From NCBI GenBank assembly GCA_039583875.1, contig CM077162.1, positions 167,977,220 to 168,041,219 of the forward strand: DNA of 64,000 nt, in the 5' to 3' direction. The notes beneath the pieces were generated by a model. It had not been told where the DNA came from, ran no database searches, and saw only the letters and a program-made list of their open reading frames with translations. Position 1 is the stretch's first letter. Every line of letters begins with the position of its first letter. A program made the position numbers and the translations under genes. Positions 9,477 through 18,868 of this stretch are shown here, piece after piece. This stretch comes from Platanthera guangdongensis. Its lineage: Eukaryota; Streptophyta; Magnoliopsida; Asparagales; Orchidaceae.

Positions 9477-12400
9477 CCAAGTGGCCATACCCCTACATGG
9501 TACTTGGACAGTGGATGTTCCAGACACATGACTGGAACTAGGGGACTACTGAAGGATTTCATTCCAATCAAAAATGGTCCAAAGGTGACCTTTGGTGGTT
9601 CTGAAAAAGGAATCATCAAAGGGTTTGGTAACATTTCCTCAAACTTAGTTACCATTACTCATGTGGCTTATGTTAAAGGGTTGAAACACAACCTTATAAG
9701 TATAAGTCAATTAAGTGATGTAGGGTATGACATCTCATTTGTTAAAAATGGTTGTCATATCAAGAGGTCAAGTGATCAAGAGATCATTTTGACAGGTTAT
9801 AGGAAGAGAAATGTCTATTGTCTAGACATTATGGTTGAGAACAATAGTTCTCCAGTTTGTCTTGTAGCTGATGAGACAGTCTCTCAATGTGTCAAATGGC
9901 ACAAGAGGCTTGCCCATCTTAATTACAAGACTATTAGCAAACTCTTTAGCAAAGAGTTAGTGAGGAATGGTCCTCAAGTTAAGTGTGTTAAAGATGACAT
10001 TTGCTCAGCTTGTCAAAAGGGCAAGCAGACTAAATCCACCTTTAGGAGCATTGAAAACAAAGATGCTGTGAGGTGCTTATACCTCTTGCATATGGATCTC
10101 TTTGGTCCAATGCCAGTTCACAGCTTAGGAAGGAAGGTCTACACCTTTGTAGTTGTAGATGACTACTCAAGGTTTTCCTGGGTGTTCTTCTTAAGACAGA
10201 AATCTGAAACACCTAGTGTTTTCCATAACTTTGTCAAGCAAATACAGAATGAACTAAACAGTACAGTGGTCAAAATTAGAAGTGACCATGGCACTGAATT
10301 TCAGTCTGATAGCATGACAAGACTATGTGAAGACTTTGGGATATTTCAAGAATTTTCTTCACCTAGAACACCTCAGCAAAATGACATTACTGAAAGGAAG
10401 AATAGGACCTTGATAGAGGCAGGTAGGACCCTATTAAGTGATTCATCACTGCCAGAGTATTTCTGGGCTGAAGCAGTTAACACTGCATGCCATGTGATAA
10501 ATAGGGCTACCATCACTAAAAGGTTAAACAAGACCCCCTATGAAGTTGTGAAAGGCAGGAAACCGAACCTATCCTATTTTAGGATTTTTGGTTGCAAATG
10601 CTTCATACTTAACAATGGAAAGTCTTACTTAACTAAGTTTGCTGCCAAGTCCCAAGAGGGAGTGTTTGTTGGGTACAACAATAATAGTAAGGCTTATAGA
10701 GTCTACAACTTGACTACACAAGTTGTAGAGGAGTCTGTGCATGTAGTTTTTGATGAGACAAAACTTATTAACAATAAGTTGTCTAGTAGTGTGTGCAGCC
10801 CCACAGGTCTTACTAAGAAGATGGACAAGCTAACCATAGAAGATGTACCTGCTGCAAGACAGCAAGTAGAAGAAGATGGCTTATGTCCAGGGGGAGAACT
10901 ACATGTACCAGGAGCTGAAGAAGTACAAGGAACTCAGCTTGATGAAGATGCTGAAGAAGTTCAACCAGAAGTAAGGATGCCTCCAGCCAACAGGCATCTA
11001 AGAGATCATCCAGTAGAGCTGATTATTGGAGATCCAAGACAAGGTGTTCAGACAAGGAGCAGAAATCAGAATGCTGTAGTATATTCAAGTTTTCTGTCTC
11101 AAATAGAACCAAAGAAATTTGAATAAGCTATACAAGATCCACAGTGGACTGAAGCAATGCAGGAAGAGCTTAATCAGTTCAAAAGGTGCAAGGTTTGGGA
11201 CCTGGTTCCTAAACCTAAAGATCACAATGTGATAGGAACAAAGTGGATCTACAGGAATAAGTTAGATGAACAAGGAGTCATCATTAAGAATAAAGCAAGA
11301 TTGGTTGCTAAAGGTTATAGGCAAGAAGAAGGTATTGATTTTGATCAAACCTTTGCTCCAGTAGCCAGACTGTAAGCCATAAGGATGTTCTTGGCCTATG
11401 CAACCTATCAAGGATTCAAGGTATACCAAATGGATGTGAAGTCAGCATTCCTAAATGGTAATCTAAAGGAAGAAGTATATGTGGAGCAGCCTTCAGGTTT
11501 TGTTGATCCTACTCTTCCACATCATGTCTATAGACTTAGGAAAGCATTGTATGGGTTAAAGAAAGCTCCTAGAGCTTGGTATGAAACCCTATCTAGTTTC
11601 CTCATTGAGAACAAGTTCTCAAGGGGGAAAATAGATAAGACTCTATTCCTTAGGGAATCTAGAGGCAAAGTAATACTTGTCCAAATATATGTAGATGACA
11701 TTATATTTGGGTCTACTGAAAGTAGCCTTTGCAAAAAGATTGCAAAGCTTATGCAAAGTCAATTTGAGATGAGTAGTATGGGAGAACTAAAGTTTTTCTT
11801 GGGTCTCCAAGTTAAACAGACTGAAAGTGGCTTGTCCATATGTCAGTCAAAGTTCACCCTAGAACTCATAAGGAAATTTGGTATGGATTCTTCCAGTACC
11901 ATGAAGACTCCTATGGGGTCAAGTATGTCTCTTAGCAAGGATGATGCAGGGAAACCTGTAGATGAAACCTTGTATAGAGGGATAGTTGGCTCCCTACTAT
12001 ACTTGACTGCTAGTAGACCTGACATAATGTATGCTACATGTGTTTGTGCCAGGTATCAAGCCTGCCCTAAAGAGTCTCACTTGACTGCAGTCAAGAGAAT
12101 CTTGAGATATCTAAAGGGCACTCCCTATCTAGGCCTCTGGTACCCTAGGAATGGAGATTTTGATCTAACAGGTTATACAGATGCAGACTTTGCAGGATGC
12201 AAAGAGGATAGAAAGAGCACAACTGGAACTTGTCAATTCCTAGGTGGAAGAATAATTTCATGGAGCAGCAAAAAGCAGACTAGTGTGGCTATCTCCACAG
12301 CTGAGTCAGAATATGTAGCTGCAGGAAGTTGCTGTGCTCAACTTCTGTGGATTCAACATCAGCTAGAAGACTATGGATTTCAGGTAAGTAGAACTCCACT

Positions 12401-12632
12401 TTTCTGTGATTCTACAAGTGCTATTTCAATAGCTAATAATCCTGTATCACATAGTAGAACTAAACATATTGAGATTAAATATCACTTTCTTAGGGAGCAT
12501 GTAGAAAGAAATGATATTGCACTTGAATATGTTAAAACTGATAATCAGATAGCTGATATGTTTACTAAGCCCTTAGAAGAAGCTAAGTTCAATAGGTTCA
12601 AAATTGAACTAGGTATGATAAACTTAGACTAA
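9459..12632 (+). pseudogene. pol: Element C pol (protease, integrase, RT, RNase H) with two nonsense codons
   Basis: About 1,056 codons in one frame, continuous with gag apart from its TAA. Protease has DSGCS (near 9508). Integrase has the HHCC finger (WHKRLAHL to CSACQKGK, 9896-10020) and the D, D, E residues in LHMDLFGP (near 10090), RSDHGTEF (near 10277) and ERKNR (near 10395). RT has YVDD near 11690. RNase H has [14 protein letters not shown] and CDSTSAI, with SRTKHIEIK downstream. Two TAA codons (11124-11126 and 11373-11375) stand where homologues have Glu, consistent with single GAA-to-TAA changes, one in the linker before RT and one in RT. Otherwise the domains look complete. Confidence 0.93.
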
Positions 12633-13145
12633 GTTTACAGAACTAAAAATTGGCTAAGTAAAAAGGTGTCGACACATAGATAAGTCTATGTCGACACAGA
12701 ATAGTAAGTGTTGACACTTCAGGAAAATGGTGTCGACACATCTAGGAAGTTGGTGTCGACACTTCAGAATGTTAGTGTCGACACATGTCGAGTTGGTGTC
12801 GACACATCCAATGAGGTGTCGACACTTAAGTTTTACTCAGAATTTTCTAAGTAACGTCTCGACTACATGTCAAGTAGTGTGGTGTCGACACATAACCAAG
12901 TGTCGACACATAAAATCTGTTTACTAAACTTGTGTCGACACATGAGTGTCGAGACATTATAAGTCAGTGTCGACACTTATTGCCAGTGTCGACACATCTT
13001 TAGTAATCCATCCCGCCTGTTCGTCTTCAAACCAGAAAGGTATAAATAAGATTCTGTCTTTGTTTGTCGACACGCTTTCAGAGTTTCGAGACCAAACTAC
13101 TGTGTCGACATTTCTCTTTTCTAAAGACTAATTCTACAAACCCTA
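12633..13145 (+). promoter_or_regulatory. Element C pol-ORF3 spacer: GTGTCGACAC array plus TATA box
   Basis: Noncoding 513 bp. From 12666 to about 13110 it holds 11 exact GTGTCGACAC copies plus variants, the same palindrome as in the LTR but with different text between copies. TATAAATA at 13041-13048, the same octamer as the LTR promoter, lies 98 bp before the ORF3 ATG. A pyrimidine run, TTTCTCTTTTCTAAAG (about 13111-13126), could be a 3' splice site. The layout imitates the LTR promoter and may give ORF3 its own transcript. Confidence 0.6.
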
Positions 13146-15983
13146 ATGGCTCCCAAGCTCGAGGAGAACGTCAATGAAGGCTATGAGCTGGTTCGTGGCG
13201 CGTTCGACGATGGCGATCAAGAAATCAAATCGGTGGTAACCCTAGTCACCGATTCTGGATTGGAGTACTTGGTTTCAGAACCAACCAAAATATGGAAGAA
13301 GGAAGTTCTTGAATTCCTTACTGGAGCTTCTGTAGATGACTCAGGTTACAGAATCAAATCAAGAGTGCATGGAACCAAGGTCAAGATTTCACCCAAAACT
13401 CTGAGAAAGGTACTTCAGCTACCTAAAATTCAAGCAGAAGAGGAAGTGACTACATCTAAGACCAGGGAAGCACTTACCTGGTGTGGTCTAGATCCTAAGA
13501 TGAAGATAGGATCTGTATTCAACAGGAAAGGAATGAATAACCAAGGAAAATTCCTGTCTGAAATTGTGGGGAAAGTTATACTCAGCAAGACTGGAGGGCA
13601 TGATAGGGTGTCAGCCTCCATGTTCAGTGTTATGACCAGAATTATCTTCAACCTAAAAACAGACTGGTCAATGGTTGTGTATGAGAAAATTAAGGAGAGT
13701 CTGAAGAAGCCCAATCTGGGCAGAATACTAAGTCTCTACCTGGCTGGTACTATACCAGAGGTAATGAGCACTGCTACAGGTAGCAAAATCAATCACATGA
13801 GAAAGATGGACATAAGGATCTTTTCTAGGTGGGAAAGGGTGCTGTCAAAGGATATACCTACCCCTGAGAAACAAGTTACTAAGCCAGATTCTCCTCCCAG
13901 GAAGAAAAGGAAAACTGCTGTTGTGACACAGGAGTCCTCCAGCAGTTCAGGTAGTGAAGAACAAGTTGTTTTCACTCCTGATAGTCATGAAGAAGTGGCT
14001 GCAGAGAAGTCTCCTGCTCCTCAAGAGACAGCTGAAATCCAGGGGGAGCTGCCTACAGCTAGCCCCATGCATAAGGATCCAAGCCAGGGGGAGCCTCCAG
14101 CTGTAGAACAACCCTCTACACTGGAGAGTGAGCAAGCTACAATCATTATCCAAGAGGTACTTTCTGACCTCAATACTTTAGATTTTTCTGTAATAGATTC
14201 TGATTTGTCTGATGTCCATCAGCAAACTCAGCAAGCAAATCAAGAACCAGATGTTGTTCTCCAAGACACATCAGTAGTACAAGAAGTAGTTCCTGATAAA
14301 GTAATTGATGAACCCAGTACTTCTCCTGCACAGTCTCCAGCTGAATACACAATGGAAGATCTATTTCTGAATTTAGATCAAGAGGATTTTGACATGGACA
14401 AGCATGCTGCTGCTGAAGAGAAGGGTGCTGCTGCTGAGGGGGAGACACTGCAAGTTCAGGAAGAGCCTATCAGGCAAGAAAGTGAGAAAGCACTTGATGT
14501 GCAAGCTGACCAACCATCAAGCCCTAAGGATAGGGTGAATATAGCCAGTACTTCAGAGTCTGAGGAAGATGAGACTGCACAAGCTAAAAAGAAGAAACTC
14601 TATGTCTTCAAGAGGAGAAGTCAGAGTTATAAGAAAGCCTTGCAATCAATAGCCCCACAGCCTATAGTTCAACAAGCTCCAACTGTTGACTATAGTGCTC
14701 TACTGATTGAACTGCAAATCAAGATGGATGAACAAAGGAAAGCAATAGAAGCTTATGTGGATGAAGGGCACAAGTCCCTACAGCTTGACTTAGCTCAAGA
14801 CATCAAGTCAATAAGGTTTGAGATGAACCTGAATAAGAAGGAAATGAATGAATGCTTCCACAAGGGTGGAAATGCAGTGGTGTTCCTGGCTAAACACCAA
14901 GAACAGATAAAAGAAAAGGTCGATGATATAGCATTGAAGCAGGGCTATGTGCTAGAAAATCAACTAAGGATGAATGACAATCTGACAGCTTCTCACAATG
15001 CTATAGTCACTGAACTAAAGAATAAGACTGCTGAACCTTCAACATCATCTGCTGCTGCAAAGGCTGAATTTGATAAAGCTTTTCAAGATGAAATTGCTGC
15101 TGTCAAGACTGCAATCAAGGATTCACAGAAGGTCATTTCTGAACAGCTTACAAAGCTTAGACCTTATTTTAAAGATGGGATCAGGTACTTGGACAGTCAG
15201 ATCAGATTCCAAAAGGATGATGTGAGAGACCATGTTGCACAAGAAGTCATAAAGGGGGAGAGGGTGTTAGTCAAAGCTAGCTCTGACCATGCCAAATGGA
15301 TATCTAACTCCATCAGAGCTACACTGGGCTATCCTCCCCTGTGTGATGATGATAATGTTGCTGAATCTGGAATTCAAAGTGCATATCTTGGAGGTGAGCA
15401 ACAGGAAGTAGCTCAGGTGATTTATCCACCTCCAGATTTTGACATGGTTCATGCAGAAGTAAGCACAATGTATAGCCCCCCAGCTGGAAAGTCAAATGTT
15501 GTTCTGGAAAAGGTTGTTCAACCTGTTACAGCAGCTATGCAAGAGGCATTGGACAAGGAAGAAGAGACAAGGCTGTCAAAGAAGAAGTTTAGGGAACTAG
15601 CTGAGCAGAAGCCAGATTTTGAACAGTGGAGCCCTACTTCTAGGAACATCATTCTCACAGCCTGGAAAGCAGCCAAGGACAATGGTCATGAAAGGAACAA
15701 ATGGTTTTCAGAAGCAGAATGGAGGAAGCATGAGATTAGGCAGGAAGCCATTGTCCAGCATAGAAGGAAGGCTAAGTTAGGAAAGCTACCTCCTACAGCT
15801 GTGGAGCCTAGCAAGTACTTTCCTAAGCCCTATCATTACTTTGAGAGACAAAAGATCAAGGCTGATAAGCAAGATCTCAAAGGAAAGAAGACTGCTGATG
15901 CTGAGCCTGCTGCTGCTGCTGCTGTAAAGGCCAAAGTACAAGCTGGGAAAGGAATAGTTATAAAAGAACCTGATCAGAATTAG
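13146..15983 (+). CDS. Element C ORF3 protein, Sirevirus third ORF, intact
   Basis: 945 residues starting MAPKLEENVNEGYELV. Residues about 20-235 resemble the N-terminal domain of B and D ORF3 and, loosely, the putative plant transposon protein domain (GKFLSEIVGKVILSK ... GRILSLYL). A basic cluster PPRKKRKT near residue 250 looks like a nuclear localisation signal. An acidic, Pro/Gln-rich region follows (about 260-480), then a predicted coiled coil (about 500-680) and a conserved C-terminal part (SPTSRNIILTAWKAAKD, KYFPKPYHYFERQ). I see no signal peptide or membrane segment, so the older label envelope-like is not supported. PPT-like GGGGGAG tracts lie inside the ORF. The ORF is intact. Function unknown. 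Confidence 0.85.
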   Translation: MAPKLEENVNEGYELVRGAFDDGDQEIKSVVTLVTDSGLEYLVSEPTKIWKKEVLEFLTGASVDDSGYRIKSRVHGTKVKISPKTLRKVLQLPKIQAEEEVTTSKTREALTWCGLDPKMKIGSVFNRKGMNNQGKFLSEIVGKVILSKTGGHDRVSASMFSVMTRIIFNLKTDWSMVVYEKIKESLKKPNLGRILSLYLAGTIPEVMSTATGSKINHMRKMDIRIFSRWERVLSKDIPTPEKQVTKPDSPPRKKRKTAVVTQESSSSSGSEEQVVFTPDSHEEVAAEKSPAPQETAEIQGELPTASPMHKDPSQGEPPAVEQPSTLESEQATIIIQEVLSDLNTLDFSVIDSDLSDVHQQTQQANQEPDVVLQDTSVVQEVVPDKVIDEPSTSPAQSPAEYTMEDLFLNLDQEDFDMDKHAAAEEKGAAAEGETLQVQEEPIRQESEKALDVQADQPSSPKDRVNIASTSESEEDETAQAKKKKLYVFKRRSQSYKKALQSIAPQPIVQQAPTVDYSALLIELQIKMDEQRKAIEAYVDEGHKSLQLDLAQDIKSIRFEMNLNKKEMNECFHKGGNAVVFLAKHQEQIKEKVDDIALKQGYVLENQLRMNDNLTASHNAIVTELKNKTAEPSTSSAAAKAEFDKAFQDEIAAVKTAIKDSQKVISEQLTKLRPYFKDGIRYLDSQIRFQKDDVRDHVAQEVIKGERVLVKASSDHAKWISNSIRATLGYPPLCDDDNVAESGIQSAYLGGEQQEVAQVIYPPPDFDMVHAEVSTMYSPPAGKSNVVLEKVVQPVTAAMQEALDKEEETRLSKKKFRELAEQKPDFEQWSPTSRNIILTAWKAAKDNGHERNKWFSEAEWRKHEIRQEAIVQHRRKAKLGKLPPTAVEPSKYFPKPYHYFERQKIKADKQDLKGKKTADAEPAAAAAVKAKVQAGKGIVIKEPDQN

Positions 15984-16282
15984 ACTAAGATTAGACTGAA
16001 GAATGTTGTAATCTGTTACATCTAAACATTTTTGTAAATCATTGAAAATGTATTAAAAACAATGTTTGAACAATTTTTGATAAATATATTTCATGATTGT
16101 TCAGAAGAATGTGTCTAATTCTTGTTTGTTCTGTAATGCTGAATGAGTATACATGTGTGCTTTATTACATGTTTAAGTTTACCCTGTTGACATATACCTG
16201 CTTTACATCATTCTCTAATTTTTAATTATGAGTGGTGTATATCATTGACTAAGGGTTATGACTTCTCCAAATAGGGGGAGAT
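15984..16282 (+). other. Element C 3' noncoding tract and polypurine tract
   Basis: About 285 bp of AT-rich noncoding DNA without a recognisable gene, ending in the polypurine tract AAATAGGGGGAGA (16269-16281) next to the 3' LTR. Polypurine tracts prime plus-strand DNA synthesis. Confidence 0.85.
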
Positions 16283-18350
16283 TGTTGGGTACATTGGTCA
16301 AATGTACCTGATTTGAAGAAGCCTCACCTAACTCAATGATATACATCATAATGTATTTGATGTTTGTTTGAGTTACTTGTGCAGGTTAGGTATTCACTGG
16401 ACTGAAGCTAAAAGTTTCTAAGTCCATGTGTCGACACCCAGAGGGAAAGTGTCGACACTTGAGAAAGCTTGTGTCGATACCCAGACAAGCAGTGTCGACA
16501 CTTGGAGTAATTGTGTCGACACCTGAGAAGAAGAGTCGACACCAGACAGAAAGTGTCGACACTTGGAGCTGTGTCGACACTCAGTGAAGAAGAATGCAGA
16601 AAAGCTGTGTCGACACTTATCAGAAGTGTCGACACCTAGAAGAGCTGAGTCTACATCAGAAAGTGTCGACACTTGGAGTTGTGTCGACACTCAGCAAAAT
16701 TCTGCAGAGACTAAGGACAAGTGTCGACACTCAACACAAGTGTCGACACTCAATCAGCAGAGTCAACATATGAAGAATGTGTCGACACTCAGCACAATGT
16801 GTCGACACACACTCAAAGGAGTCAACACTTGAAGTATGTGTCGACACTCAGCACAATGTGTCGACACACAGCCAGAAGAGTCAACACTTGAAGAAAGTGT
16901 CGACACCCAGCACAATGTGTCGACACTTAGTTGAAGACTCTACACTTGAAGAAAGTGTCGACACAAGGAGCTGTGTCGACACTTAGCAAAGAACAGAAAA
17001 GTTTACAAAACATTCTAAGTACAAGTGTCGACACTAAGGGAATGTGTCGACACTCAGCTGAAGAATCTATATTGAAGACTTGTGTCGACATCAAGAAGCA
17101 GTATCGACACTTGACAGTTTCAACACAAGAAGTTGTGTCGACACAAAAGAGATGTGTCGACACTTAGAAGAATACAGTTAAAGAATGAAGAACAAGTACT
17201 TGTGTCGACACTCAATTTTGGTGTCGACACATGCAGAAGAATCTGTGTCGAGACATACAAGGAGTTGTGTCGACACCTTGTAGACTTGTGTCGACACTTA
17301 CACAACATGTGTCGACACTTGGTCTATAAGTGTCAACACTTGAGAACAGAAAGTCTCGACACTATCTGACAGTTAGAGAATTTCAAGAAGTGACTGGTTG
17401 ACATGACAGCTGCCGATCCAGCCGGTCTACAGCAACTGTCAGGGAAGTCAGAAGTCTGTTATGAACCGGACCAGCCGGTTACCATGAAGAATGCCTATAA
17501 ATAGGCACCCACAGTTTACAGAAAAAGTGTGACAAGTTGTTGAAGCTATTTGAAGTAATTGATCAGATTATTCAAGTAATCAGAAAAGTGGTACATAGAG
17601 TATCAACACAAGAAGATCTGGCAGTCCAACTGCAGATCTAAGAAGTTGGAGAGAGAGAGCTCCAATCAAGAATTCAGTCTTTGGAACTAAGGCTGAGAAG
17701 AAGGATTCAGAATCATCTGGATCTCAAGAAGCAGAGGTCAAGGATCAACTGCAGAGGATTCAGACTAATTCAGTTCTACTCAAGAAGCTTTGAAGGAAGC
17801 TAAGTCAGTTTGGATCTAGCTGAGTTCTTCCAAGAACTCTTCAAGAAACTCACAACTCCTCTCTTATTTTCTGAGTTGTAGAGTTAGTTATTGTAATTCA
17901 ATCTTAACTTGTAGGATCCATTGGATCTGAGTGAATTGTAAGCCTATATTATAAAGGCTGAGGGTAGGGCTTGGTTGCCTGAGTGTAGGAGTTGAAGAAC
18001 TCTGAGTGTAGGCCATAATTGGCTGAGTGTAGGCCTGGGTGGTTGAGAGTAGGCCTTGGTGGCGGAGTGTAAGGCTTTGGGCCTGAGGTGTAGGAAACTA
18101 GTTGGGTTCTGAGATAGTGGAGAAGTTTGGCCGAATCTAGTACACTGCTAGATAGGCGAAGGGGGAAAGTGGATGTACCCAAAGATTGGGGAACCACTAT
18201 AAATTTGTGTGTCTGTTGTGCTGTGCTGTGCTGTGAATTAGCAGTTTATATTTTGTTATTACTGTTTTGCTGCCAACAAAGTTTCCAAAAGGTTTAGGTC
18301 ACCTATTCACCCCCCCCCCCCCTCTAGGTGTTTAGGTACCATATCTTTCA
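16283..18350 (+). repeat. Element C second LTR (2,068 bp)
   Basis: Starts TGTTGGGTAC and ends ATATCTTTCA. It differs from the first LTR at about 12 positions by hand count, for example near 16477, 16619, 16789, 16871 and 18021, plus the length of the C tract. TATA box at 17496-17503; hairpin at 18300-18330. It is followed not by a target duplication but by another primer site and leader. Confidence 0.93.
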
Positions 18351-18613
18351 AGTGGTATCAGAGCCAGGTTCCTCAAAAAGGACTAACTGTCTGAGGAGAT
18401 CCAGTTTGGCAGATTCAGTGTAAGTCAGAACACAGTTTCAAGAAAATCAAGAAACATGGGTTCTTCAGAGAATCACAAGGAATTGGGTTCAATGAAACTG
18501 CCCATATGCAGAAAAGAGATCTTTGGGATCTGGAAAGAAAGGGTTAGGCTATTTATGGAGGCCTCTGACCCTAGAATCTACATCACAGTCAAAGAGGGGC
18601 CATATGTGCCCAT
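18351..18613 (+). pseudogene. gag: Second primer site, leader and truncated gag after the element C second LTR
   Basis: Repeats the primer site, leader and about the first 50 codons of C gag (from ATG at 18456) almost without change. It stops in the middle of the block encoding GPYVP. The junction has a direct repeat of CATATGTGCC (18601-18620), after which the missing 5' end of the B LTR resumes. The tail shows that a second internal region once followed, or that two copies were joined. No intact product is expected. Confidence 0.88.
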
Positions 18614-18704
18614 ATGTGCCCTGGCTATACAAGGTGAGTCAATAATCCTAGTTTACTGATCCTAGCTCAAATCCAACTAGGGATCCAACAATCTCCCGCT
18701 ATTT
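18614..18704 (-). repeat. Element B 3' LTR terminus (18614-18690) and polypurine tract
   Basis: Matches the terminal about 75 bp of the B 5' LTR (41380-41455). On the minus strand the LTR starts TGTTGGATCC at 18690. The adjoining polypurine tract (complement of 18691-18704) reads AAATAGCGGGAGA, one G-to-C change from the other elements. It shows that C landed inside this LTR. Confidence 0.88.
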
Positions 18705-18868
18705 GGGTGAGGTCACTAATTACAGACACAAATCATTTATAAAGCAAGAAAAAATATATCTGGCAGGAAACTTTAAAATATGCAGTAAATATATATACAG
18801 TTAGCTTTGTATCAGGAAATAAATAAGCAGTTTTTAAGACATACAGAGAGATTAAACAGATTAAGAAC

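Larger units (their letters stand above)
5245..18613 (+). mobile_element. Element C: young Sirevirus retrotransposon with a partial second internal region
   Basis: Plus-strand element inserted in the B 3' LTR after GACAT. It has a 5' LTR (5245-7313), primer site, gag, pol, palindrome spacer, ORF3, polypurine tract and 3' LTR (16283-18350). It does not end there: a second primer site, leader and the first about 50 codons of gag follow (18351-18613) before B resumes. The right-hand junction is therefore not an LTR end and no duplication of GACAT is found. The LTRs differ at only about 12 positions by hand count over about 2,068 bp, so this is the youngest complete element here. Confidence 0.9.

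Noticed and set aside
13146..15983. Reading ORF3 as a retroviral envelope gene
   Set aside because: No signal peptide, no transmembrane stretch and no cleavage site; basic nuclear-type clusters and coiled coil instead.
18456..18659. Independent 67-codon gene
   Set aside because: It is the start of element C gag repeated after the second LTR and then cut off in B LTR sequence.
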